This document shows, in pieces, positions 17,561-26,530 of a stretch of 64,000 bases of DNA. The notes under the pieces were generated by a model. That model did not search any database. It was not told the origin of the DNA and saw only the letters and a program-made list of their open reading frames with translations. Source of the stretch: Rubripirellula lacrimiformis. GTDB taxonomy: Bacteria > Planctomycetota > Planctomycetia > Pirellulales > Pirellulaceae. Where the stretch lies: assembly GCF_007741535.1 (NCBI RefSeq), contig NZ_CP036525.1, positions 2,604,001-2,668,000 of the forward strand, written 5' to 3'. The stretch's first letter is position 1, and each line of letters starts with the position of its first letter. A program made the translations under genes and the position numbers.

Positions 17561-18184
17561 TTACGCCTCTTCGATTTGTTCAGGCTTCCAGGCGCGGATC
17601 GCCCAGATCATGAATCCGATGATGAAAAATGCGCTGGGCGGCAACAGCATCAAGTTGTTTGGGTTGTACCAACCACCGTTTCGATCAAGCGCGAATACTT
17701 CCATGCCGAAGATCGTTCCGCTGCCGAATAGTTCGCGGAAGAACGCGACCACCATCAGCACCAAGCCGTAGCCCAAACCGTTGCCGATCCCGTCTAGGAA
17801 GCTAAGTCCGGGACCATTTTTCATCGCGAATCCTTCGGCGCGACCCATCACGATGCAATTGGTGATGATCAACCCGACGAACACCGACAATTGCTTGCTG
17901 ATGTCGTAGAAGTATGCCTTTAGGAATTGGTCGACCACGATCACAAGCGATGCGATCACGGTCATCTGAACGATGATCCGGATGCTGCTGGGGATGAAGT
18001 GGCGGATCGCACTGACGCAAAAGTTGCTGGATGCTGTAACCGCAATCACGGCCAACGACATCACCAGCGATGTTTCCATTTTGCTGGTCACCGCAAGCGC
18101 CGAACAGATTCCCAGAATCTGAAGAGCGATCGGGTTGTTGTCGACCAGTGGATCGACCAACACGTCTATGGGTTTCTTAGCCAT
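17561..18184 (-). CDS. nqrD: Na+-translocating NADH:quinone reductase subunit D
   Basis: The 207-residue membrane subunit is homologous to NqrE and shares the iron site with it. Cys27 ([13 protein letters not shown]) and Cys110 ([15 protein letters not shown]) are the expected ligands. The start ATG 18182-18184 overlaps the nqrC end by 8 bases, so translation is probably coupled. Confidence 0.98.
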   Translation of the reverse strand: MAKKPIDVLVDPLVDNNPIALQILGICSALAVTSKMETSLVMSLAVIAVTASSNFCVSAIRHFIPSSIRIIVQMTVIASLVIVVDQFLKAYFYDISKQLSVFVGLIITNCIVMGRAEGFAMKNGPGLSFLDGIGNGLGYGLVLMVVAFFRELFGSGTIFGMEVFALDRNGGWYNPNNLMLLPPSAFFIIGFMIWAIRAWKPEQIEEA

Positions 18185-19079
18185 TGATCGATTCTCCGGA
18201 TGTGCGAATGTCGGCGGATTTGGCCTCGGTGGCGTCCGCGGTTTCTTCGTTGACCTTGATTTGATCCAAGATCGGCGTGCCGTCTTGGATGTCCTTGCCT
18301 AGTTTTGCTAGGAAAGGGCCATACGCGTCGTCACTGGCCCAATAGCGGACCATCTTGGTGACGCCGTTGCTGGTGATGGTCGCACCCGACAATCCGTCGA
18401 CCGCATAAACGTTGTCGGCTGGTGCGGGGCCTTTGAAAACCATCGCTGCGGGCTCGCCATCGGCGTCGTAAAGTTTGCGTCCGTCCCACTTGGCTTTCCA
18501 AGCTGGGTTGTCCACTTCACCGCCCAAACCGGGCGTTTCTTTGTGTTGATAGAACGTCAAGCCTTGGATCGTTTCCAAGTCGCTTTTCAGTGCCATGTAT
18601 CCCCACAGCGTTCCCCACAACCCTTTGCCGTAGATCGGCAACACGACCTGTTGGATCGTGTCGCTGCCCGGTCGGGTAACGAAGTAGACCTTCATCACCG
18701 AGGGGCGTTTTTCTTCGCCGGGATCGTATTCGGGATCGACAATTTTAACGGCGGTGGAATCCGAGGCCGCTTCGGCCAGTTCCCAGTCCGCTGCGTTGAC
18801 TTCGTTGTTGAACGAGCCATCGTCCATATTGATCAGCCCTTCGTGGACCCATCCATACAGTTCGTCAATTTGTTTCTTGGACAGCTTGCCCGCAGGCACG
18901 CCGTATTCGCCGATCGCCAGACCGGCCGCATCCAAGATGTTCTTTTGTTGGTCCAACTTTTCGTTGGCCAATTGGGTTGGTCGCAGTGCAACCGCCGCGG
19001 CGCTAACCGCCAGCGAGCAAACGATACATAGGACCGCCGCGGTGGCGACGGTGCTCATTAGGGAATCACGTCGTTGCAT
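18177..19079 (-). CDS. nqrC: Na+-translocating NADH:quinone reductase subunit C
   Basis: NqrC is a periplasmic flavoprotein anchored by one N-terminal helix (about 10-32). The covalent FMN site is the SGAT motif at 231-234 in [14 protein letters not shown], so Thr234 is the residue modified by ApbE. The [16 protein letters not shown] segment is also diagnostic. At 300 residues it is slightly long because of a Glu/Ala/Thr-rich C-terminal tail. The ATG at 19079 overlaps the end of nqrB by 14 bases. Confidence 0.97.
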   Translation of the reverse strand: MQRRDSLMSTVATAAVLCIVCSLAVSAAAVALRPTQLANEKLDQQKNILDAAGLAIGEYGVPAGKLSKKQIDELYGWVHEGLINMDDGSFNNEVNAADWELAEAASDSTAVKIVDPEYDPGEEKRPSVMKVYFVTRPGSDTIQQVVLPIYGKGLWGTLWGYMALKSDLETIQGLTFYQHKETPGLGGEVDNPAWKAKWDGRKLYDADGEPAAMVFKGPAPADNVYAVDGLSGATITSNGVTKMVRYWASDDAYGPFLAKLGKDIQDGTPILDQIKVNEETADATEAKSADIRTSGESING

Positions 19080-20355
19080 AGCGTGCCATCCTCCGGCGAA
19101 CGTTAACTTGAACCACGAAGTAGTCGATCAGCGGCGCGAATACGTTGCCGAACAGGATCGCCAACATGATCCCCTCGGGGTACGCCGGATTGACCACTCG
19201 AATCAGGACGGTCATGAAGCCGATCAGCGCGCCGTAAATCCATTTGCCTTTGTCGGTCATCGATGCGCTGACCGGGTCGGTCGCCATGAAAACCAAACCG
19301 AAAGCCAAGCCGCCGATCACAAGGTGCCATTCTGGGGGAACGCTGAACATTGCGTTGCCGCCCATGTTGACGCCCATCATCAACCAGGATGTTGCAAACA
19401 CGCTACCGATGATGGCAGCCATGATCTTCCAAGAACCAACACCGCTGGCGATCAGGATGAATGCACCGACGATGCACAGCAGTGCGCTGGTTTCGCCGAT
19501 ACAGCCTTGGACGGTCCCTAGGAACGCATCCATCCAGCTGATCGAACTGACCCAATTGGCCTGTTCGGCTGCGGCCGATCCCATGGTGTATTGAATTTCA
19601 GAGAGAGCATCCGTCGCTCGGGTTCCTTCCGGAGCCGAAGCCAGTTTGCCCAGTGCGGTTGCCCCGCTGAACCCGTCAACGGCTGTCCACACTCGCTCGC
19701 CGCTGATCTGGCCGGCGTAGGCGAAGTATAGGAAAGCACGGCTGCTCAAGGCCACGTTTAGGAAGTTACGACCGGTCCCGCCAAAGACTTCTTTGGCGAC
19801 GATCACCCCGAAGGCGATGCCCACCGCAACCTGCCACAGCGGGATCGACGCCGGCAGGGTCAACGGGAACAGTAGCCCCGTCACCAAGAACCCTTCGTTG
19901 ATCTCGTGTCCTCGGAGCACACTGAATACCAATTCGATGTGCCCGCCAACAAACATGCAGACGATATAGATCGGTAAAAAGTGGATCGCACCGAGCACGA
20001 AGTTATCGGCAAGGTTGGTCGAATCGTGACCGAAGCCGAGTGCATGATGGATGTCGTAGTGCCAGTCTTGGTCGACGCTAACGCCAACGGCTTGGCCCTG
20101 TTCGATCGCAACGTTCGCCAAATGGCCGACGTTCCACATGCCGAACATGGTCACCGGAATCAACGCCAATACGACGGTGATCATCATTCGTTTCAGGTCG
20201 ATCGCATCGCGAACGTGCGTCGTCCCCTTGGCGACTTCGCCAGGCGTGTAAAGAAACGTGTCGAGGGCTTCGTAGACGGGGTAAGCCATCTCGAGGGGCC
20301 CGCCCTTGGCAAAGATCGGATGAACTTTGTCGAGGGCTGTTCGGAGTGCTTTCAT
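19066..20355 (-). CDS. nqrB: Na+-translocating NADH:quinone reductase subunit B
   Basis: The largest membrane subunit (429 residues, about ten helices) carries covalent FMN and riboflavin and forms the sodium path. The flavinylation motif SGAT is at 230-233 in [11 protein letters not shown], with Thr233 as the acceptor. Other family marks are [33 protein letters not shown] and [18 protein letters not shown]. It starts 3 bases after the nqrA stop. Confidence 0.98.
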   Translation of the reverse strand: MKALRTALDKVHPIFAKGGPLEMAYPVYEALDTFLYTPGEVAKGTTHVRDAIDLKRMMITVVLALIPVTMFGMWNVGHLANVAIEQGQAVGVSVDQDWHYDIHHALGFGHDSTNLADNFVLGAIHFLPIYIVCMFVGGHIELVFSVLRGHEINEGFLVTGLLFPLTLPASIPLWQVAVGIAFGVIVAKEVFGGTGRNFLNVALSSRAFLYFAYAGQISGERVWTAVDGFSGATALGKLASAPEGTRATDALSEIQYTMGSAAAEQANWVSSISWMDAFLGTVQGCIGETSALLCIVGAFILIASGVGSWKIMAAIIGSVFATSWLMMGVNMGGNAMFSVPPEWHLVIGGLAFGLVFMATDPVSASMTDKGKWIYGALIGFMTVLIRVVNPAYPEGIMLAILFGNVFAPLIDYFVVQVNVRRRMARYATT

Positions 20356-20358
20356 GGA

Positions 20359-21705
20359 TCAACCTTCTCGTTCGATCGTGCTCAGGCTCTGACGCAGCAG
20401 TGAGCTGTATTCATATTTCCCAGGACAGACAAACGTGCACAGTCCGAGATCTTCTTCTTCCAATTCCAACACGCCCAATTGCTGGGCTTCGTCGGTGTCA
20501 CGGTAAATCAGCGAACGCAGAAGCTGGGTCGCCAAAATGTCCAGCGGCATCACCTTTTCGTAGGTCCCAAGCGGCACCATCGCGCGTTCGCTGCCGTGGG
20601 TGCTGGTCGTCATCGGGAACTTCTTGTTCGGAATCCCCGCCGACGCAAAGACTTTGGTGGTCGAGTACTTGTCGAACCCAGGTTTTTGCCAACCCAGGAA
20701 TTCTCGCTCGTCACCCTCTTCCAGAACCGAAATCTGATTGTGGTAACGGCCCAGGAAATCGTGGAAACCCAGTGCCGTGCGTCCGCACAGCACGCTGCCA
20801 CTGATCGGGCGAATCTTGACCGATTCGTCGTATTCGCCGTTGATCAGTTGGCTGATGCTGGCGCCGATGCGGGTCTGCAACAGACGTGGGCGGCCGATCA
20901 TCGGGCCGGCGACCGAAATCACGCGGCGAGTGTCCAGGGTGCCGGTTTGCAGCATCGATCCGATGGCACAAACGTCTTGGTAGCCGATGTACCAAACCGT
21001 TTTGTTCGGGCCGACAGGATCCAAAAAGTGGATGTGTGTGCCAACCAAGCCGGCCGGGTGCGGGCCGGAAAATGATTCGACTTGCACGCCGTTGACGCCC
21101 GAGCCGGGAACGTCGCTGGTCGATGCTTTGCAAACAAAGACGCGGCCGTCAGTCAACTGTGTCAGTGCTTGCAGGCCCAAAATGAATTGGTCCTTGCGGT
21201 CCGCGATGACGATCGATGGATCGCCGGCGAGTGGATTGGTGTCGATCGCTTGGACAAAGATCGACGATGGCGATGAGCCGATGGCCGGAACTTTGCCAAA
21301 TGGGCGTGTTCGCAGGGCGGTCCAAAGTCCGCTTTGCACCAAATGTTCGGCGATCGATTCGCGTCCCAACGATGCTGGGTCTTTGCCGGCCATCCCATCG
21401 AATTCGACGCGATCGTCGCCATCGACGTCAATCACGATCGATTCGAACTTCCGCTTGGCACCGCGGTTGACCTCGGCGACCGTTCCCGAAGCCGGGGCCG
21501 TGTACAGCACGCCCGAGTTCTTTTTGTCTTCGAACACCGGTTGGCCCAAACGGACGCGATCACCCGGGGCGACCAGCATCGTTGGTTTCATGCCGATGTA
21601 GTCATCACCCAGCAATGCCACTTGGGACACTTGCGGTGCGATCTCGATGTGTTGTTCCGGACTTCCCGTGATAGGAAGATCCAGCCCTCGCTTGATGGTC
21701 GTCAT
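20359..21705 (-). CDS. nqrA: Na+-translocating NADH:quinone reductase subunit A
   Basis: NqrA is the cytoplasmic subunit linked to quinone binding. From ATG 21703-21705 it has 448 residues and starts with the standard [21 protein letters not shown] directly before is less likely, and AAAGGG lies upstream with good spacing. A biotinyl/lipoyl-like region ([20 protein letters not shown]) and the closing [19 protein letters not shown] are visible. It is the first gene of the nqr operon; a CRP-type palindrome lies about 250 bases upstream. Confidence 0.98.
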   Translation of the reverse strand: MTTIKRGLDLPITGSPEQHIEIAPQVSQVALLGDDYIGMKPTMLVAPGDRVRLGQPVFEDKKNSGVLYTAPASGTVAEVNRGAKRKFESIVIDVDGDDRVEFDGMAGKDPASLGRESIAEHLVQSGLWTALRTRPFGKVPAIGSSPSSIFVQAIDTNPLAGDPSIVIADRKDQFILGLQALTQLTDGRVFVCKASTSDVPGSGVNGVQVESFSGPHPAGLVGTHIHFLDPVGPNKTVWYIGYQDVCAIGSMLQTGTLDTRRVISVAGPMIGRPRLLQTRIGASISQLINGEYDESVKIRPISGSVLCGRTALGFHDFLGRYHNQISVLEEGDEREFLGWQKPGFDKYSTTKVFASAGIPNKKFPMTTSTHGSERAMVPLGTYEKVMPLDILATQLLRSLIYRDTDEAQQLGVLELEEEDLGLCTFVCPGKYEYSSLLRQSLSTIEREG

Positions 21706-21942
21706 CAATGACCCTTTTCAACGGTCGTCAACAGTGAATCGTGTTGGCAAGAATTGCAGTGCCCCAGCATCGATGAAAACGCAGGAATCGGGCGAACTTG
21801 GTCTCCCAAATCACCGTCTACCCCCCTGTTGCAACACAGGCCGTGGTCCATCGTGTGCCGGACGAGCTTTGCCGATTAAAAATCTGTCCGTTCGCCAAGC
21901 ACGACCGGGAAATAACGCGGCCGAAGACAACCGCCTCGTTCA

Positions 21943-21964
21943 GTTTGTGAAAAAAATCACAAAC
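21943..21964. promoter_or_regulatory. Perfect CRP/FNR-type palindrome upstream of nqrA
   Basis: Two perfect 8-base arms, GTTTGTGA and TCACAAAC, flank six adenines. The core is TGTGA-N6-TCACA, identical to the E. coli CRP consensus half-sites and spacing. It lies about 250 bases before the nqrA start and over 700 before the lipoprotein gene on the other strand. A regulator of the CRP/FNR superfamily acting on nqr is inference. The A-rich loop also allows a short hairpin. Confidence 0.55.
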
Positions 21965-22669
21965 TTGGTCCGAGTGAACGCCCGCGTAGAAAAAATCAAC
22001 GCGAGCCATCGTCTTCATTGCCATCGATGGACATGCGATTGTCGAGGTCCGACGACGGGGGGATTCGAGCAGTCAGGGCGAATACGGGGACATCCATCGA
22101 GACGAACCTGCACTGAAATGCTGGTTGCCCGCGGACATCGGATGCGCCATTCCACTCGATCCGTCGTTGGACGCGGCATTCACTTGCCAAACGTTCCATG
22201 ATCGTGCTGCAAATCGCTCGTTCGAGCTCACTGTACGAACCGTGCTAAGGCGCGTGCAATCAACGCTAAGAAGCGAATTCTTGCGAGTCAGAAATATGGC
22301 ATAGTGACCGATTCATCGCAACGCCACTGAGTTTTCGACCTCCGAAATCTGCGTCTGACGGTGATAATGTCTTGATCCCACCCGCTAAGTGTGCCGGAAG
22401 GGCATTGCAATCGGGAGGGTACCCACTTGCGTCTCGACTTTTAGGCCCCAAATCGATCAGATATTCGCACAGAGGCGGCGCGCATCTTGAAACGGAAAGT
22501 TGTTGGGGCTGAAAAACCATCGATTTTCCATCCCGCCGAATCTTACTGGCAGACTGATGTAGTGTTGGGGCAAGGCAACCGTTTTTGCCCGGCCCAGCCG
22601 CTTAGGCACGGTCTGTTTTGGATACGCAACTTTTCGACACGCCATTTTTTTTTGAGGTCACCGATCGTT
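21965..22669. other. Long non-coding spacer between divergent transcripts
   Basis: About 960 bases separate nqrA from the lipoprotein gene. Beyond the palindrome I see no convincing gene, no repeat family and no tRNA. Short frames present have shadow-like composition. GAGG at 22654-22657 serves the lipoprotein gene. Promoters for both directions must lie here, but I could not assign -35/-10 pairs confidently. Confidence 0.4.
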
Positions 22670-23209
22670 ATGAATCGAGCATTCACCCTGCTGTCCTGTG
22701 CCCTGGTTGCCACTTTCGGATTCACTGTTTTGGCAGGTTGCGGGTCGTCTTCGGCTCCGCCGGCCGAATCTGCGGATCATGGCCACGACGACCACGATCA
22801 TGAAGGCCACGACCACGATCATGACGATCACGAGGGGCATGACCACGACGATCACGGTGACGATCACGAGGGGCATGACCATCCTGCCCACGGTCCCAAT
22901 GGCGGCCATATGGTCGACCTGTCCGGCGGCGCACATGCCGAATGGGCTCACAACGACGACAAAGAACTGATCACGGTCTATCCCGAAAATGCCGACAAGG
23001 TCACCAAGGTGGAAATGAAAACCACCATCGAAGGTGACAGCACGGTTTACCCGTTTGCGAAAGCGGACGATGACGGCCAGACCATCTATACCCTGACTAG
23101 CCCCGAACTGCTGACGGCCATCAAGATGGGCGATGCGGTCAAAACGGAATTGGTCATCACCACCGCCGATGGCGAGTCGACCGGCAAAGTCGCTCACCAC
23201 GCTCACTAA
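22670..23209 (+). CDS. His/Asp-rich lipoprotein, probable metal binder
   Basis: From ATG 22670 the protein has 179 residues. The signal peptide ends in the lipobox VLAGC with lipid-attachment Cys24. Residues about 35-80 are almost only His, Asp, Glu and Gly (DHDHEGHDHDHDD type), a typical zinc/nickel/copper buffer. HGPNGGHMVDL leads into a small beta-rich domain of about 95 residues with alternating charged strands, and the tail ends HHAH. The longer frame upstream would add 61 residues and hide the signal peptide. It ends 22 bases before typA. Metal identity is unknown. Confidence 0.75.
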   Translation: MNRAFTLLSCALVATFGFTVLAGCGSSSAPPAESADHGHDDHDHEGHDHDHDDHEGHDHDDHGDDHEGHDHPAHGPNGGHMVDLSGGAHAEWAHNDDKELITVYPENADKVTKVEMKTTIEGDSTVYPFAKADDDGQTIYTLTSPELLTAIKMGDAVKTELVITTADGESTGKVAHHAH

Positions 23210-23231
23210 AACCCAGTACTGGCTCACTCGC

Positions 23232-25115
23232 ATGACTGATGCATCCACCTTGGTCGCTGACCAAGACCCGACCTCGTCCGCTGACACTAACCACGCGACT
23301 GTTAAATTGCGCCGTCAAGATATTCGAAACGTCGTCATTATCGCTCACGTCGATCACGGCAAAACCACTTTGGTTGACTGCCTGCTACGACAAAGCGGAC
23401 AGTATCGCGACACCGAATTGCAGGGCGAACGGATCCTCGACTCGAACGATATCGAGAAAGAGCGCGGGATCACGATTCTGTCCAAGAACATCGCGCTGCC
23501 TTACGAAGGCGTGAAGATCAACGTGATCGATACGCCAGGTCACGCGGACTTCGGCGGCGAAGTCGAGCGAGTCGTCCAGATGGCTGACGGTTGCTTGGTG
23601 CTGGTCGACGCAGCCGAGGGCCCCATGCCACAGACGCGTTTCGTCTTGGAAAAAGCTTTGCAGGCTGGTTGCACGCCGATCATCGTCGTCAACAAGGTCG
23701 ATCGTCCGGACGGACGTCCTTTGGAAGCATTGGACGAAGCGTTGGAATTGCTCGCCGAACTCGGTGGCGAAGAACAGCTGGACAAGGTCAAGTGCGTTTA
23801 CACCAGCGCCAAAGAAGGCTACGCGACTTTGGACCCATCGGTCCGCACCGAAGACATGCGACCTCTGTTTGATCTGGTGATCGAGGCTCTGCCGGGTCCA
23901 GAAGTCGTCGAAAACGCTCCGCTGCAAATGATGGTCACCACGTTGGGCTGGAGCGAGTACGTTGGTCGGATCGCGATTGGTCGGATTGCCGCGGGCAAGA
24001 TCGAAGCGGGCCAAACGATTGAACTGCACCAGAAAAGTGGTCCGGTCAAAGTCAAAGCTGCCGGTCTGTTTGTGTTTGATAATCTGGGACGCACCGCTGC
24101 CGAATCGGCCAGTGCCGGCGACATTGTTGCGTTGGAAGGTTTGACCAACGTCGAAATCGGCGACACGATTTCCGCCGTGGATGCGAACAACGCATTGCCA
24201 CGTCTGACCGTCGACGAACCGACTTTGGAAATGGTTTTCAGCGTCAATTCGTCGCCCATGGTTGGCCGCGAAGGCAAGTACGTGACGACTCGCCAATTGA
24301 AAGCTCGCCTTGAAAAAGAGCTCGAACGTAACGTCGCGTTGCGAGTCGAGATGGTCGAAGGCGTCGAAGCCTACGCCGTGAAGGGGCGTGGCGTGCTGCA
24401 CTTGGCAGTGTTGATCGAAAACATGCGACGCGAGGGCTTTGAACTGTCCGTTGGCAAGCCACGCGTGATCTTCAAAGATATCGATGGCAAAAAGAACGAA
24501 CCGTTCGAAACATTGCAGGTCGAAGTGCCCACCGAAACGATGGGGCCAGTGATGGAATTGGTGGGTCTGCGCCGCGGACAGCTAGAGGAAATGACTCCGC
24601 GTGGTGAATACACCATGCTGAAGTTCTTGATCCCATCGCGTGGTTTGATCGGACTTCGTACCCGATTGTTGAACGCGACTCGCGGAACGGCGATCATCAA
24701 CCACCGCTTTGAAAGCTATCGTCCGATCGAAGGCGAAGTGCCCAAGCGATCCAACGGTGTGCTGATCTCGATGGTTGCTGGCAAGACGGTCCCCTTCGCG
24801 ATGTACGGTTTGCAAGACCGTGCGGAACTATTGGTTCCCGCTGGAATCGAAGTCTACGAAGGAATGATTGTCGGCGAAAACGTTCGCGATAACGACATGA
24901 CGGTGAACCCGTGTCGCGAAAAGAAACTGACCAACATGCGAGCCTCTGGCAGTGACGAAAACGTCATCCTGAAGCCACCACGCGATATGTCGCTGGAAGC
25001 CGCACTGGAATACATCGAGGAAGACGAACTGGTCGAAGTCACCCCTCAGAATATCCGGTTGCGGAAGATCATGCTGAAGGAATCCGAGCGTCGTCGTAAG
25101 GGACGCAACGCCTAA
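23232..25115 (+). CDS. typA: Ribosome-associated GTPase TypA/BipA
   Basis: This translation-factor GTPase binds the ribosome and is linked to large-subunit assembly and stress growth. The 627-residue protein has G1 [12 protein letters not shown], switch I with [11 protein letters not shown]3 [16 protein letters not shown]4 NKVDRP, then domains II/III, the EF-G-like V domain and the TypA-specific C-terminal domain ([20 protein letters not shown] and [16 protein letters not shown]). ATG 23232 is chosen over an earlier in-frame start inside the lipoprotein gene. A strong hairpin follows. Confidence 0.97.
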   Translation: MTDASTLVADQDPTSSADTNHATVKLRRQDIRNVVIIAHVDHGKTTLVDCLLRQSGQYRDTELQGERILDSNDIEKERGITILSKNIALPYEGVKINVIDTPGHADFGGEVERVVQMADGCLVLVDAAEGPMPQTRFVLEKALQAGCTPIIVVNKVDRPDGRPLEALDEALELLAELGGEEQLDKVKCVYTSAKEGYATLDPSVRTEDMRPLFDLVIEALPGPEVVENAPLQMMVTTLGWSEYVGRIAIGRIAAGKIEAGQTIELHQKSGPVKVKAAGLFVFDNLGRTAAESASAGDIVALEGLTNVEIGDTISAVDANNALPRLTVDEPTLEMVFSVNSSPMVGREGKYVTTRQLKARLEKELERNVALRVEMVEGVEAYAVKGRGVLHLAVLIENMRREGFELSVGKPRVIFKDIDGKKNEPFETLQVEVPTETMGPVMELVGLRRGQLEEMTPRGEYTMLKFLIPSRGLIGLRTRLLNATRGTAIINHRFESYRPIEGEVPKRSNGVLISMVAGKTVPFAMYGLQDRAELLVPAGIEVYEGMIVGENVRDNDMTVNPCREKKLTNMRASGSDENVILKPPRDMSLEAALEYIEEDELVEVTPQNIRLRKIMLKESERRRKGRNA

Positions 25116-25147
25116 TCGGCAGCTTCCAAAGATCGCCATGAATCCAA

Positions 25148-25172
25148 GAAGGCCAGGCTAGTCCTGGCCTTC
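25148..25172 (+). terminator. Hairpin downstream of typA
   Basis: A perfect 10-bp stem, GAAGGCCAGG / CCTGGCCTTC, encloses a 5-base loop 32 bases after the typA stop codon. Only a short TC-rich stretch follows, so termination efficiency is uncertain. Confidence 0.6.
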
Positions 25173-25282
25173 GTCGTGCGCCGACGAAGGCTTCGCGGCG
25201 ACCGTATCGAACGTCGCCAAGGCTCTCGGCCGACTCGCGCGCTGCTTCGCAGCCAAGCTCGCCCCGCCGCTTCGTCCTTCGG

Positions 25283-25786
25283 CTACTGGTTCTTTGTGGG
25301 GTCGTCGTTCAGATCGCCTTCCGTGATGATCGTGAACCCTTTCTCGTGCAACGTCTGCATCGCGAATTCGATGTTCTCGACCATGATGGCGACGGCCGGT
25401 TTGCCGTTGGGGCGGACGATCAAAGGATACGCCTGTGTGATGTTCAATTCCGCTTGCAGCAAGGCCGAGCAGACTCGCAGCAGTGGTTGTGGGCCTTCGG
25501 GCAGTTCGACGCCGATCAGATCGGTTTCGATGATCGCCAAGCCGCTACGTTCCAGGATCTCGCGTCCTCGGTCAGCGTCACTGACTAGAAAACGGACGAA
25601 GGCACATTCGGCGGCATCGCTGACCGAAAGGGCACAGATGCGAATTCCGGTGCCTTCGAAGCGTTTGACGACTTCCAGCAATTGGCCGACCCGGTTCTCC
25701 AAAAAGATGGTGAACTGACGAAGAGCCGGGAAATTGCGACCGCGAATGGTTTCGAACGCGGTGGTTGAATCGTCGCCAATGCTCAT
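25283..25786 (-). CDS. Tandem ACT-domain protein
   Basis: From ATG 25784-25786 the protein has 167 residues. It carries two ACT-like regions: FTIFLENRVGQLLEVVKRFEGTGI with VRFLVSDADRGREILERSGL, and then LLRVCSALLQAELNITQAYPL with PAVAIMVENIEFAMQTLHEKGF. ACT domains bind amino acids and regulate metabolic enzymes; stand-alone pairs are often sensors. No catalytic domain is attached. A frame extension to 25822 uses TTG and is less likely. It converges on typA. Confidence 0.8.
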   Translation of the reverse strand: MSIGDDSTTAFETIRGRNFPALRQFTIFLENRVGQLLEVVKRFEGTGIRICALSVSDAAECAFVRFLVSDADRGREILERSGLAIIETDLIGVELPEGPQPLLRVCSALLQAELNITQAYPLIVRPNGKPAVAIMVENIEFAMQTLHEKGFTIITEGDLNDDPTKNQ

Positions 25787-25932
25787 CGCTGGTTCATCCT
25801 GTGATGGGTTGTTTTCCGGCAAAGCTGAAAAGTTTAGGCTTTCTAAGGCTTTGCGGTCAATTCGATCGCTGGATTCGGGGGCCTTCGCTGCCGCAACCCG
25901 GCGCTAAAGTGTCAACCAAGGACGTACCGAAG

Positions 25933-26370
25933 ATGGTTTTTAATCAGGAAGCGGCGCCGAGCGATCATCCGTTGATGCGCCACTGCGAGCAAATTCGTGT
26001 TGCGTATCAAGAAACCGACGGTCAGCGGCGAGTGCACCACGCCAATTATCTGAACTATTTCGAACGCGGTCGAGTCGAGATGCTGCGGGCTGCGGGCGTC
26101 AGCTATCGATCCTTCGAAGACGACGGACAGATGTTGGTCGTGACAGAGATGAACGTGCGATATTCGGCAGCCGCAGAGTTTGATGATCTGCTGGAACTGA
26201 CCGTTACGGTCACCGAGATCCGTCAAGTTCGCATCCGGCACCACTACGTGATCCAACGCAATGGCGAGACGATCGTCGAGGGCGATTCGACGATCGCATG
26301 CGTCAACCGAAGCGGAAAGCCGTCCAAATTGCCCCAAGCATTCCTGGACGCGCGAGCGTATCTAGCCTGA
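25933..26370 (+). CDS. Hotdog-fold acyl-CoA thioesterase (YbgC/FadM type)
   Basis: The 145-residue protein has the 4-hydroxybenzoyl-CoA thioesterase signature: IRVAYQETDGQRRVHHANYLNYFERGRVEMLR. The usual catalytic Asp position reads YQETDG, with Asp in the loop. The rest follows the family (VVTEMNVRYSAAAEFDDLLELTVTV, GETIVEGDSTIACVN). The enzymes hydrolyse acyl-CoA thioesters; in many bacteria YbgC sits with tol-pal, but here it is alone. ATG 25933 follows AAGGA; earlier in-frame ATGs overlap the divergent ACT gene. Confidence 0.85.
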   Translation: MVFNQEAAPSDHPLMRHCEQIRVAYQETDGQRRVHHANYLNYFERGRVEMLRAAGVSYRSFEDDGQMLVVTEMNVRYSAAAEFDDLLELTVTVTEIRQVRIRHHYVIQRNGETIVEGDSTIACVNRSGKPSKLPQAFLDARAYLA

Positions 26371-26530
26371 ATCCACCATCCGCCGTCTTCCGCTAGGTTG
26401 AACGTGGATGGTGGGGGGCGTTGAAGTCGGGGGGCGTTGAAGTTGGGGGCGAATGGCCGATCATCGACGTTGTGAATCCCGTCGATCTTGGCGGGGCCGT
26501 TCACACCGTCGCATGATTCGGCGGATCGGT

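Noticed and set aside
23385-24401. 338-residue open frame antisense to typA
   Set aside because: typA is unmistakable, and the antisense frame follows from its codon bias.
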